Shown here: in pieces, positions 24,158-33,111 of the stretch
How positions within the stretch are numbered: position 1 is the first letter of the stretch
Layout: each line of letters starts with the position of its first letter
Source of the DNA: GCA-2720975 sp964469565
Lineage (GTDB): Bacteria; Planctomycetota; UBA1135; GCA-002686595
Length of the DNA stretch: 64,000 nt
Direction: 5' to 3'
NCBI GenBank assembly: GCA_964469565.1
Contig: CAYXZD010000001.1
Span: forward strand, 248,001-312,000
Position numbers and translations under genes: made by a program
The notes under the pieces: generated by a model
Seen by the model: only the letters and a program-made list of their open reading frames with translations
What the model was told of the DNA's origin: nothing
The model's database searches: none

Positions 24158-27100
24158 CTAACGACCCGGAGGGGGGTAGCTGGGCTTCTTCGGTCCTTCG
24201 GATTGGGGCGGGACGGATTCTTTGGAGGGGGGTGATGCGCCAGCGGGGGGGCTGACTTGTGCGGGGGTAGCCACGGGACTCCCGTCGCTGATGAGTAGAC
24301 TGAGCATGGCTTCGCTTTCCTCCTGGTGGATGTACTCCAGCGCTGCCAGAGCCTCCGACCAGCGTGCTTCGCGGGCAGCGACGAGCCCATTGCGAAGGGC
24401 GTTTGCCACACGAAGCTCCATCTGGATTTGGAGCGATAAAGCATCAGAGCTAGAGCCATTGGGGGCAGATCGATGGGCCCACTCAAGGGCTGACTCGAAG
24501 GGCTTCTCGATGCCCTGGGTGGCGGCGGCTGTGGGCAGATTCTCCAAGGGGCTTGCGGCTGCACGGGTCTGGTCGAATTGGCTCAGGGCCTGCCCGCAAG
24601 CGGCAAGCAGCAACAAGCTGGAGATGTCACGCTCCTCGCTAGAGGACCAACTGCGCTTGAGCCGGCCCGTGAACAGATTCTCGAGGGCGCGCTGATTCCG
24701 AGACCACTTGGACCACTCGAGCAGAACGGGTTGTCCGTCTTTGAGAACACGTATGCCTGTGCTGGCGACTCCGGCAGCTTCTAGAGTGTCTCGGGTGCCC
24801 TCGGGGTCTAGGATGGAATGCCGCTTCCACTCACCCTTGTCCCATGCGGTCTGGAGTAGCATGAGGGCCCTGTGCGCAGCACGTGCCAGTTCGAGGTGGG
24901 GCTGAAGCCTCTGGCGCGTCTTTGGAGTTTCCAAGCGCTGATCGAGCTGTTCCAGCAAACCAACGAGACCCGTGATGTCTAGGTTGATGAGAACCTGGTC
25001 GGCCCCGCTGCCATGGCCCATTCCGTTTGCGAGTGCTGCGCGCTCCGCTTGGGACTGGCGCAGGATGAACTGTGATTCCATGTCCCCGATGAAGGCGTGC
25101 TTCATGCGGGCCCGTTCACACAGCCCCTCTAAAGTTTTCCCGAGATCCACCAGGGAGCTTGGGGATCCCGCTGGCCATGCGGGTAGGTCCGAGAGGGGCA
25201 GAATCCCTGCAAGGGCGTCCCGCAAATCGGCGAATTCCCCAGCCTTTTCCAGGGCTGCAGCCCGTGTGAGTTCCGCACTGGCCCAGGTAATCGCATCGTT
25301 GATGACTCTCTCAAGGAGCCTCAGTCGTTCGGCTTGGTAGAGGGAATCTTCTTGCCACTCGGGCTCCGTGGGTACGCTGAAGAGCTTGCGCAGGGTTACA
25401 GCCGGGGTAGGAACCTCACCCGTTGGAGCCGCGGCGTTCCGCAGCAGAGCGAGTTTTGCATCGCGCAGCCGTGTGCGCTCGCGTTGGGCCTCTTGTTCCG
25501 CTGCGAGGCGTAGGCCCAGGGCCGTCGCCTGTTCGGTGGCGATGCGGGCCGTGTCGGTCCCAAGATACTTGTTGGCTAGGGCCTCGAGGGCAGCGATTCT
25601 TTCTGTGTCCGTCAGCTTCTGATCCTTGAGCTTGAGGAACGCGTTCTCAGCGGCCAGTTCGACAAGCTGTTCGTTCTGGTCACCCACGCCCGAACTCCCA
25701 GACTCTTGATTCTGATCGGATGTGGGCGGCACGTCTTTCGTTGGATCGCTGCTTGACTCGCCCAACGTAGGGTCTGGCACTGGCGTCGGACCCTCATGGG
25801 ATTCGTTCCCAGTTCCCGCAACCGGGAGGGGTGGGGAGCTAGGCTCTTCAGGGTTGAGGAGCACTGCGGCCGCAACGGCGGCCGCTACGATTCCTAGAAC
25901 CGGAACAAGGGGGAAGCGCTTCCTACGGACCGGCTCTCCGGCTACTCGGCCATTGAATTCGTCCTGCCGCCCCCCTTGTTCGATGAGGCGTTCAAGCTCT
26001 CTCAGGAGGACTGTTGCAGAAGGCGGTCGATCTGCGGGATCCTTGGACAGGAGGCGCGCGACGAGGGCGGCCACTCCGCTGGGGATTGAGGGGTCGATTG
26101 CGTGTAAGTCGTCGGGTACATCGTGCAGGACTTGGCTGAGAATCTCCTTAGAGGTACTGCCGTTGAAGGGCGTTTCGCCAGAGAGGATGCGATAGGCGGT
26201 CGCCCCGAGGGAGTACAAGTCACTGCGGGCATCGGCTCGGGCACCCCTCACGACTTCGGGTGCGATAAAGTGGGGCGTGCCGAGTATCTTCCGTCCCGCC
26301 TCAGCCTCTTGTTCCGCGGCAACAGCCAAGCCTAGGTCTGCAATCTTGGTGATCCCAGCTTCGGTCTGCATGAGGTTGGCTGGCTTGATGTCACGATGCA
26401 CGATTCCCTTGGATTCGGCGTATTCGAGACCCCGAGTTGCATCGCGTAGGATGCCGAGGGCTTCCTGCCATGGGATGGGGCCTAGGTTCGTGAGGCGGGA
26501 CTCTAGGCATCCGCCCACCATGAACTCCATGGTCAGGAAATGGTGCCCCCCGGCCTCGCTGACGTCGTGAACCGTGACGACATTGGGGTGACCGAGGGCG
26601 GCGGCAGCCCGCGCCTCTGCCTGGAACCGTTCGACAAACGCATGGTCGGCCTCACGACCAGCGGAAAGAAGCTTTATCGCAACTCGCCGGGCAAGGCTGA
26701 CCTGGGTGGCCAGCCAAACTTGGCCCATGCCTCCACGCCCGAGCAGTCGCTCTAATTGATAGCCCGGAAGTTCAGGGCTGGCTGTCGAATCTTTCTTTCG
26801 TGCCTTTCGGGGTGCCTGCTGAGGTGCCTGCTGAGGTGCCTGCTGGAGTTCCGGTCGGGGCTCTGATTCGTTCGCTTGGTCTAATGAGCCTCCTGCGGAT
26901 TCAGATGCCTGGGTAGGTGGGCTCGCGAGACTAGGGCTGGCTGACGCGGGGGGGGCGGAGTCGGCCTGTTCTGGTAGTTGCGGGTCGAAAATGCGTAGGT
27001 GGTTGGCTCCGAGAACAATCACGTCACCGTGGACGAGGCGCGCCGTCGTGACGGTCTTGCCGTTCAGAAGCGAGCCGTAGTCCGAGCCCAAATCCTTGAG

Positions 27101-27277
27101 CGCCCAGCCTCCACCCTTGATGCGGCCAATGGCGCAGTGCACGGGGGCAACTCCTTGACCCTCGAGCACGAGCGCGACCCGTTCCGAGTCACTCCCGATG
27201 ATCAGTTGTCCCTTGCTCGGCAGGTCGATCGAACGGTTTTCGCCCGTGACTTCTAGGCGTAGGGTGGATGGACTCAT
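24158..27277 (-). CDS. FHA domain plus Ser/Thr protein kinase with membrane anchor and large extracytoplasmic domain
   Basis: 1039 residues. FHA domain at about 5-97 (LIIGSDSERVAL, VHCAIGRIKGGGWALKDLGS, GSLLNGKTV), so it should bind phosphothreonine. A disordered Ser/Ala/Gln-rich linker follows. Kinase domain at about 173-435: Gly loop LGRGGMGQV, Lys202 in VAIKLL, HRDIKPAN (294-301), DLG at 314-316 in place of DFG, and GTPHFIAPE. One membrane segment at about 455-474. The 550-residue C-terminal part is helical and Ala/Glu-rich with no clear family, probably outside the membrane and sensing. A FHA domain fused in front of the kinase, rather than as a partner, is uncommon. The ATG overlaps the YggS gene stop by 4 bp. 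Confidence 0.88.
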   Translation of the reverse strand: MSPSTLRLEVTGENRSIDLPSKGQLIIGSDSERVALVLEGQGVAPVHCAIGRIKGGGWALKDLGSDYGSLLNGKTVTTARLVHGDVIVLGANHLRIFDPQLPEQADSAPPASASPSLASPPTQASESAGGSLDQANESEPRPELQQAPQQAPQQAPRKARKKDSTASPELPGYQLERLLGRGGMGQVWLATQVSLARRVAIKLLSAGREADHAFVERFQAEARAAAALGHPNVVTVHDVSEAGGHHFLTMEFMVGGCLESRLTNLGPIPWQEALGILRDATRGLEYAESKGIVHRDIKPANLMQTEAGITKIADLGLAVAAEQEAEAGRKILGTPHFIAPEVVRGARADARSDLYSLGATAYRILSGETPFNGSTSKEILSQVLHDVPDDLHAIDPSIPSGVAALVARLLSKDPADRPPSATVLLRELERLIEQGGRQDEFNGRVAGEPVRRKRFPLVPVLGIVAAAVAAAVLLNPEEPSSPPLPVAGTGNESHEGPTPVPDPTLGESSSDPTKDVPPTSDQNQESGSSGVGDQNEQLVELAAENAFLKLKDQKLTDTERIAALEALANKYLGTDTARIATEQATALGLRLAAEQEAQRERTRLRDAKLALLRNAAAPTGEVPTPAVTLRKLFSVPTEPEWQEDSLYQAERLRLLERVINDAITWASAELTRAAALEKAGEFADLRDALAGILPLSDLPAWPAGSPSSLVDLGKTLEGLCERARMKHAFIGDMESQFILRQSQAERAALANGMGHGSGADQVLINLDITGLVGLLEQLDQRLETPKTRQRLQPHLELARAAHRALMLLQTAWDKGEWKRHSILDPEGTRDTLEAAGVASTGIRVLKDGQPVLLEWSKWSRNQRALENLFTGRLKRSWSSSEERDISSLLLLAACGQALSQFDQTRAAASPLENLPTAAATQGIEKPFESALEWAHRSAPNGSSSDALSLQIQMELRVANALRNGLVAAREARWSEALAALEYIHQEESEAMLSLLISDGSPVATPAQVSPPAGASPPSKESVPPQSEGPKKPSYPPPGR
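26811..26846 (-). repeat. 12-bp tandem repeat in the FHA-kinase linker (QQAP x3)
   Basis: Three copies of ggtgcctgctga/g in a row, encoding Gln-Gln-Ala-Pro on the minus strand between the FHA and kinase domains. A spacer of this kind can vary in length. Confidence 0.8.
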
Positions 27278-27996
27278 GCGACGCTCCCCTTTCGATAGAG
27301 GTCACTCCCGATGCGCAGGCATGTGCTGCCTGCCTGCACGGCTTGTTCGAGATCTGAGCTCATACCCATAGATAGGCCGCACCGGCCCCCTTCAAAAGCA
27401 TCGGGTTGTTTCGATTGCCAGGATCGGGCGAGGTGGCTGAGCTCACGAAAAGTGGAAGCTGCATCGCAGGTTGGGCGGGGCTGCAGGGGTCCCATTCCCA
27501 TGAGGCCTAGGATGCGAACTTGGGGGCATGATGCGAGAGTCTTCAGAGCTTGGGCGCATTCGGTGGATTGCATACCGTACTTGGTCGCTTCACCGGTAAG
27601 GTTGAGTTGCAGGTACACCTTTCGGTCCCAACCCTCCTCGACACAGATGCGCGCGGTGGTTTCAGCGAGGGCCAGCGAATCGATCGAGTGGATGGTGTGG
27701 GCGAGGCCCAAGACCTTGCGTGCCTTGTTGCGTTGAAGGTGGCCGATAAAGTGCCACGTCACAGCAGGAGGGGACGACTCTTGGGCGAGGCACTGGGTTT
27801 TCGACTGCAGCCCGTCGAGCCGATTCTCGGCCAGGTCGAGTTGCCCGAGGTCGATCAGGGCGCGGGTCGTTTTCCAGTTGACTGCCTTGGTGACCGGCAA
27901 GAGCTGGATGGTCGCGGCATCCCGATGGGCTGCTGCGGCTGCGCTAGCAATGCGGTCCTGAAGGGCGGACAAGTTAGCGCCTAGGGGGGGGATCAC
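27274..27996 (-). CDS. YggS/PLPBP family pyridoxal-phosphate-binding protein
   Basis: 240 residues from GTG 27996 (MIPPLGANLSALQDRI). The frame is open to 28116, but the added 40 residues are Ser/Cys/Pro-rich and not family-like. PLP lysine Lys37 in LLPVTKAV; AENRLDGLQSK, WHFIGHLQRNKAR, IHSIDSLALA, LQLNLTGEATKYG, GLMGMGP and LSMGMSSDLEQAVQAGST all match YggS. Family members buffer PLP and affect amino-acid and vitamin B6 homeostasis, and have no known catalytic reaction. The gene is directly followed (4-bp overlap) by the FHA-kinase gene, an unusual neighbour. Confidence 0.92.
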   Translation of the reverse strand: MIPPLGANLSALQDRIASAAAAAHRDAATIQLLPVTKAVNWKTTRALIDLGQLDLAENRLDGLQSKTQCLAQESSPPAVTWHFIGHLQRNKARKVLGLAHTIHSIDSLALAETTARICVEEGWDRKVYLQLNLTGEATKYGMQSTECAQALKTLASCPQVRILGLMGMGPLQPRPTCDAASTFRELSHLARSWQSKQPDAFEGGRCGLSMGMSSDLEQAVQAGSTCLRIGSDLYRKGSVA

Positions 27997-28311
27997 GGGA
28001 CGGAACAGAGGGGGTGGGCAGTGGCGGGTCAGGCAGCTTGATCGGGTGCTGCATCCAGTCGAGGAGGCCTTGATTAGACCCACTCGGGAGCTCTTGGAGG
28101 CCTGTTCGGCTCTCAACAGTCGGAGTCGCGAATGGACTGGATCGGCAGTGGGGACCGTATAGCCTACCGCCCCTGCCTAGGGAAGTCACCGGGGCGAGAG
28201 GAGGTCCCTTGTCTGGGCCGATCTCCTAAGTCTGCATGCAGGGCATCAACCCACACACAGCACCCGGCCACCCACATCACGGGGGCGTAGACTCCCCTTC
28301 GATCCAATCGT
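27997..28311. other. Intergenic stretch, no gene seen
   Basis: 315 bases between tilS and the YggS gene, both on the minus strand. It should hold the YggS-kinase promoter. I see no convincing hairpin-T run, RNA gene or ORF in it. Confidence 0.4.
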
Positions 28312-29415
28312 CTAGACCTTGGCGGGAGGGGGGGTGAGGACGAGGTCTTCCGACGCGAGCTCTAAGGTCCAGCCACCAGGTAGGCTATGGCGGGTTACGA
28401 TTCCTGCTCTGAGGTCGCCTTCGAGCAATTCTAGGAGTGTCCGGGAGGGCGCACGGCCAGTCCCCTCTGAAAGCAGTCTCCACAGAGCCCTGCGCTGGAG
28501 GGGGGCGACCAAATGGGTCAGCTGGGTACGGGATATGCGTCCGCCATTGCGGAGGATGCCAGCGGCCGAGGACCTTGGATCCGCACCTGGGGCAGAATGC
28601 CCATGATCTGTGGAAGCAAGCTCGGGTGCTGGAGCGCCGGTTTCCCTCCAGCCCAGACGGGCTGTACGCGCCGCGAGATCGGATTCAAGTCCCTCGACTG
28701 CAGATGCGAAGGCCCTCAGATTATCCACCCCGTCGGTCCCGCAGGTGGCCTCGATCTGTGGCAGGAGTGAGTTACGAACGCGATTTCGGGTGTGGGCGGG
28801 GCTTGCATTGCTGGAGTCCTCACACCAGGGCAGCCCGGCCTCGCGGAGCAGGTGGCGCACCTCTTCACGGCGAAGATTGATGAGGGGACGCATGACGCGC
28901 AGGGGCTCTTGGTTCTGTTCTGGGGAGCGCAGGAAGTTTTCAGACTTGAGCCCCGCTAGGCCTGGGAGGGCCGAACCGCGCATCCAACGTAGCAGCAGGG
29001 TCTCGAGTGCATCGTCCTCGTGGTGGCCTGTCAGTATGGTCTGGATGCCGGCCTCACGGGCCTCATCTGCGAGCAGGCCGTAGCGGAGTTTGCGTGCCCG
29101 GGCTTCCAAATTGGAGTGATCCCCTTCGAGGTCCGCGTGACGGAGCGCGAAAGGAATGGAAAGCTTCGAGCATATCCGTGCGCAGAATTCACTCTCCCCA
29201 TTGGACTCTCCTCCCCGGAGACCGTGGTCGACGTGGACGGCGAGGACCTTGGGACCCGAGGGGCTTGAGCGGCCAGGGAAGGCCCTCGCCGCGGCGAGCA
29301 GGTGGAGTAGGTATACAGAATCGGCTCCGCCAGAGAGTGCTAGCACCACGGACGTACCGGGCAGTAGATCCACAGCGCGAGAGAGGCTCTCCCAGCGGTT
29401 CGACCACTCTTGCAT
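28312..29415 (-). CDS. tilS: tRNA(Ile)-lysidine synthase TilS
   Basis: 367 residues from ATG 29415 (MQEWSNRWESLS). The frame runs open to 29616 through Pro/Arg-rich sequence that is not family-like. The ATP-pyrophosphatase loop is LALSGGADSVYL (SGGADS at 28-33). Further N-type ATPase motifs are VHVDHGLRGGES, RKLRYGLL and LTGHHEDDALETLLLRWMRGS. PLINLRREEVRHLL and CEDSSN follow, as in TilS. The enzyme adds lysine to C34 of tRNA-Ile(CAU) so that it reads AUA. The C-terminal domain is present but short. Confidence 0.92.
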   Translation of the reverse strand: MQEWSNRWESLSRAVDLLPGTSVVLALSGGADSVYLLHLLAAARAFPGRSSPSGPKVLAVHVDHGLRGGESNGESEFCARICSKLSIPFALRHADLEGDHSNLEARARKLRYGLLADEAREAGIQTILTGHHEDDALETLLLRWMRGSALPGLAGLKSENFLRSPEQNQEPLRVMRPLINLRREEVRHLLREAGLPWCEDSSNASPAHTRNRVRNSLLPQIEATCGTDGVDNLRAFASAVEGLESDLAARTARLGWRETGAPAPELASTDHGHSAPGADPRSSAAGILRNGGRISRTQLTHLVAPLQRRALWRLLSEGTGRAPSRTLLELLEGDLRAGIVTRHSLPGGWTLELASEDLVLTPPPAKV

Positions 29416-29835
29416 CCGTGCGGTGTCTGGGCCTGAGGAGGGAATTGAAGGGGACACGGTGGTGAGTCTAGCGGAACAGGCTTGATTGCGGGGGTGGGGC
29501 AGAGGGGGTCCCCGGCGCCCTTGTTGGGTGTTCAAGGGAGCGACTAGCGTGATGGACACTTCCCGGGAATCGCTCACCGTCGTGCCAAATCGGGACAGTC
29601 GCCCATTTGATCCCATCGACAGGCGGGGGTATTCTCAGCCCCCCTTCTTCACGGAAACCCCCTGGTGGCTTGAGCCACTGGCCGGCCTCATTTTCGTGTT
29701 GAGAACCAACATCCTTGCCCCCGCTTCCTGAGAGGGGGGTAGGCTGCCTATTCAACGCTACCTGCCCGAATCCCCAAGCGCCTCGGCGAACTCCTTTACA
29801 CAGTTCCCTTACTCAAACTCCCCACCCCTAGACCC
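29416..29835. other. Divergent intergenic region between tilS and gap
   Basis: 420 bases that must hold promoters for tilS (minus) and the gap-pgk unit (plus). An imperfect hairpin (GTGGCT-TG-AGCCAC) is near 29665-29680. I cannot pick reliable -35/-10 boxes, and there is no supported gene. Confidence 0.4.
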
Positions 29836-30861
29836 ATGCGTATTGCGATCAACGGCTTCGGCCGCATCGGCCGGAACGTCTTCCGGATCCTTCAGAACAC
29901 CCGCGGCTGCGAGGTCGTCCATATCAACGACCTGACTGACCCAGCGACCCTCGCACACCTGCTCAAGTACGACTCTGTTCTTGGCCGCTATGATGGCAAG
30001 GTGCGAGCCATGAAGGGAGCCATTTCAGTCGACGGGAAGCGCATTCCCATCACCGCTGAACGTGATCCGTCCAACCTGCCCCACAAGGCCAACAAAGTAG
30101 ACTTCGTCGTGGAAGCCACGGGTGTGCTCGCCACCCGTGAGGCTTGCACCAAGCACCTCGACGCGGGGGCGAAGAAGGTGCTCCTCACCGTTCCTCCCAA
30201 AGACGCAATCGACGCAATGATCGTCTTGGGCGTCAACGATAAGGATCTGAAAGCCAGCGATCGCATCATTTCCAACGCATCGTGTACAACCAACTGCTTA
30301 GCTCCCTTGGCGAAGGCCCTCGATGATGCCTTTGGCATCAAGCACGGTCTGATGACTACGGTGCACGCTTACACCAACGACCAGCGTGTACTGGACCTTC
30401 CCCATGGGGACCTGCGCCGCTCCCGCGCCGCCGCAGTCAACATCATTCCGACCAGCACTGGAGCGGCCCGTGCGGTGGGCAAGGTCTTGCCGCACTTGGC
30501 CGGGAAACTGGACGGTTGCTCCTTGCGAGTGCCCGTCCCTGCGGGGTCGGTCGTTGATCTGGTGGCGACTCTCAAGAAAAAAGCCACTGTGGATGAGGTC
30601 AATGCGGCCTTGAAGTCCGCAGCCAAAAAGGGACCCCTCAAGGGCATCATGGCCTACACGGAAGATCCCATCGTGTCGTCCGACATCGTGGGGGATCCCC
30701 ACAGCTCGATCATCGACGGGGCGGCTACCATGGTCATGGCCGGAAACTCGGTCAAGGTGATCTCTTGGTACGACAACGAGTGTGGCTACTCCAACCGAGT
30801 CGTGCAGTTGATGCGCAAAGCACACAGCCTCAAGGCAAAGCCCCGCGGCAAGAAGAAGTAG
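29836..30861 (+). CDS. gap: Glyceraldehyde-3-phosphate dehydrogenase
   Basis: 341 residues. NAD-binding start MRIAINGFGRIGRNVFRIL, catalytic Cys150 in ISNASCTTNCLAP, then TTVHAYTNDQRVLD, NIIPTSTGAARAVGKVLP and SWYDNECGYSNR. It oxidises glyceraldehyde-3-phosphate with phosphate and NAD in glycolysis. The C-terminus has a short Lys/Arg-rich extension (KAKPRGKKK) beyond the usual end. pgk follows after 57 bp, the next enzyme in the pathway. Confidence 0.97.
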   Translation: MRIAINGFGRIGRNVFRILQNTRGCEVVHINDLTDPATLAHLLKYDSVLGRYDGKVRAMKGAISVDGKRIPITAERDPSNLPHKANKVDFVVEATGVLATREACTKHLDAGAKKVLLTVPPKDAIDAMIVLGVNDKDLKASDRIISNASCTTNCLAPLAKALDDAFGIKHGLMTTVHAYTNDQRVLDLPHGDLRRSRAAAVNIIPTSTGAARAVGKVLPHLAGKLDGCSLRVPVPAGSVVDLVATLKKKATVDEVNAALKSAAKKGPLKGIMAYTEDPIVSSDIVGDPHSSIIDGAATMVMAGNSVKVISWYDNECGYSNRVVQLMRKAHSLKAKPRGKKK

Positions 30862-30918
30862 CCCCTTCCCCAGCCCCAGGCCGCCTCATGCGGGTGACCC
30901 AAGGCTGGCGGGTTCGTC

Positions 30919-32115
30919 ATGACTTCCTCTGCACTCAACGCCCCTGTGCTCGAAGACCTGGCCCTTGCGGGCCAGCGCGTCCTTGTCCGCGTGGATTTCA
31001 ATGTTCCACTCAATGACGAGGGTGTGATTCGGGATGACACCCGCATTCGTGCGGCCTTGCCAACCCTGCGCCACATCCTAGCCCAGGGAGGCAAGCCGAT
31101 TTGCCTGTGCCACTTTGGGCGGCCCAAGGGTGAGGTGGTGCAAGCGTTGCGAGTGGATCCTATTGGCGTGCGCTTGCAGGAACTATTGGGTTCACCCGTC
31201 CTCAAGTTGGACGAGTCGGTTGGCCCAGCTGCTGAAGCTGCCATTCTGGAATCCCCGGAGGGCACTTGCGTTCTGCTAGAAAACGTTCGGTTCCATGCCG
31301 GAGAAACGAAAGGGTCCGATGACTTGGCCCGGGCCTATGCGGCACTTGGGGATTGCTTCGTCAACGATGCTTTCGGAGCTTGCCATCGAGATCACGCCTC
31401 CGTGTCCGGGATTGCCCGGCATTTGTCCTCAGCGGCCGGTCGTCTATTGGAGACAGAGATCGCTGCCTTTGGTCGAGTGCTGGATCAACCCGAGCGACCG
31501 CTCTGGGCCATCCTTGGCGGGGCTAAGGTATCGGACAAGTTGACGGTGATCGATCACCTGCTCGACCAGGTGGACGGACTGCTCGTTGGGGGCGGGATGG
31601 CCTATACGTTCCTCGCAGCCCAGGGGATTGCAGTGGGCGATTCTCTCGTCGAGTTAGAGCAACTCGAATTGTGTCGTTCGGCGCTGACCAAGGCGGCCGA
31701 AAAGGGGGCACAGCTGCTCTTGCCTTGCGATCACGTGGCAGCAGATCGATTCGCGGCAGATGCTGCCACCCAAGTTTGCGGCCCCCAGATCCCAGAGGGA
31801 TGGATGGGGTTGGATATTGGTCCTCAAACCCGTGCTGCCTATGTGAGTGCCCTAGAGTCAGCCCGCACGGTAGTCTGGAATGGTCCGATGGGTGTGTTTG
31901 AAATGGAAGCCTTCAAGCACGGGACCGAGGATGTGGGCCGTGCGCTTGCAAACAGTTCGGGGTACACAGTCGTGGGAGGAGGGGACTCGGTCGCAGCGAT
32001 CCAGGGGCTGGGCATGGGGCACAAGATGGGACATGTTTCCACGGGTGGCGGTGCGTCGCTCGAACTGCTCGAGGGAAAGGTGTTGCCCGGAATCGCAGCC
32101 TTGAGCCAGGGGTGA
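30919..32115 (+). CDS. pgk: Phosphoglycerate kinase
   Basis: 398 residues. VLVRVDFNVPLNDEGVIRDDTRI at the start, LCHFGRPKG, FVNDAFGACHRDHASV, WAILGGAKVSDKL, GGGMAYTFL, GPMGVFEMEAF and VVGGGDSVAAI with the nucleotide-binding GGGAS near the end. It makes ATP from 1,3-bisphosphoglycerate. The start at 30919 leaves 57 bp after gap, so a shared transcript is likely. Confidence 0.97.
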   Translation: MTSSALNAPVLEDLALAGQRVLVRVDFNVPLNDEGVIRDDTRIRAALPTLRHILAQGGKPICLCHFGRPKGEVVQALRVDPIGVRLQELLGSPVLKLDESVGPAAEAAILESPEGTCVLLENVRFHAGETKGSDDLARAYAALGDCFVNDAFGACHRDHASVSGIARHLSSAAGRLLETEIAAFGRVLDQPERPLWAILGGAKVSDKLTVIDHLLDQVDGLLVGGGMAYTFLAAQGIAVGDSLVELEQLELCRSALTKAAEKGAQLLLPCDHVAADRFAADAATQVCGPQIPEGWMGLDIGPQTRAAYVSALESARTVVWNGPMGVFEMEAFKHGTEDVGRALANSSGYTVVGGGDSVAAIQGLGMGHKMGHVSTGGGASLELLEGKVLPGIAALSQG

Positions 32116-32417
32116 GTTGGGTTGGTCGCGGGCCCGTTCGGGCTCGTGCCCAGTGAGTGCAGAGTGAGTGCCGGGTGAATGGACTACCGCTGGATGGTGT
32201 GTCCTAGGCCTCCGTTTCCCCGAGTCTCGCAGAGACTCTCAGGCTCCGGAGCGCGAAATCTGGCCTGATGGAAGACTCAACAAGCGGTGACCTGAGCATT
32301 GCTTGCGGTCTTTCGCTAGAGGCGTGGGCTCTCCCTGCGTAGACTAGACGCTCAGCAGGCGGCCCAGGACCTCCCTCGGCGAACCGCCCGAGTCCCGGCC
32401 ACTCCGCACTCTAGCCC
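32116..32417. other. Intergenic region pgk-rpe with a 7-bp hairpin
   Basis: 302 bases. GAGTCTC-GCA-GAGACTC (32222-32238) is a perfect hairpin without a T run, and a GCGGGCCCGTTCGGGCTCG stretch near 32129 may also fold. No ORF or known RNA was recognised. It may hold the end of the gap-pgk transcript and the rpe-accD promoter. Confidence 0.4.
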
Positions 32418-33110
32418 ATGCCTCTACCCCCAATCAGAATCTCCCCCTCCCTGCTGTCCTGTGATTTCGGCAGGATTACCGCAGAGGTTCAACGCACGGA
32501 GGCCGCAGGGGCCGATTGGCTGCACGTGGACGTAATGGATGGACACTTCGTGCCCAACCTCACCATTGGACCGCCTCTCGTACGAGCCATTCACAAGGCC
32601 GCTTCCAAGCCCCTCGATGTGCACTTGATGATTACCAACCCACTCGAGTTTGCCGAGGCCTATGCCAAGGCGGGGGCGGAGGTGCTGACGTTTCATTGGG
32701 AGGTGGCTGACTCTGCTGCAGCGGCGGGTGAGGTGATTGCTGCGTTTCGCGAGCATGGTGTTCCCCAAGTGGGTGTGGCTCTGAATCCGGATACGGATGT
32801 CGCTGTGCTCGACCCAATCCTTGATCAAGTCGACTTGGTCTTAGTCATGAGCGTGTTCCCGGGTTTTGGAGGACAGAGCTTCATGGGTGAGGTGCTCGGG
32901 AAGGTGCGTGCACTGCGCAGTGCTGGGTTCGATGGCCACATCGAAATGGACGGCGGCCTGAATGCACAGACCCTCCCACTGTGTGCTGAGGCAGGTGCCA
33001 ATGCGCTCGTTGCCGGCTCGGCCATCTTTGGTGCAGCGGACATGGCGCAGACGATCCATTCTTTCCGCGAGGCCGCCCACGCAGCACTCCCCGCTGGGAG
33101 TGAGGTGTAA
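32418..33110 (+). CDS. rpe: Ribulose-phosphate 3-epimerase
   Basis: 230 residues. ISPSLLSCDFGRI, WLHVDVMDGHFVPNLTIGPPLV, LDVHLMITNP, VLVMSVFPGFGGQSFM and IEMDGGLNAQT contain the metal-binding His/Asp residues and the phosphate loop of Rpe. It converts ribulose-5-phosphate to xylulose-5-phosphate in the pentose phosphate pathway. The TAA is 1 bp before the accD GTG, so translation is probably coupled. Confidence 0.96.
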   Translation: MPLPPIRISPSLLSCDFGRITAEVQRTEAAGADWLHVDVMDGHFVPNLTIGPPLVRAIHKAASKPLDVHLMITNPLEFAEAYAKAGAEVLTFHWEVADSAAAAGEVIAAFREHGVPQVGVALNPDTDVAVLDPILDQVDLVLVMSVFPGFGGQSFMGEVLGKVRALRSAGFDGHIEMDGGLNAQTLPLCAEAGANALVAGSAIFGAADMAQTIHSFREAAHAALPAGSEV

Positions 33111-33111
33111 G

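Noticed and set aside
32222..32241. Glycine-riboswitch-like ACTCTCAGGC before rpe
   Set aside because: The other core parts (GGAGAG and GCCGAAGG) are missing, the segment is one side of a simple hairpin, and the downstream genes are not for glycine.
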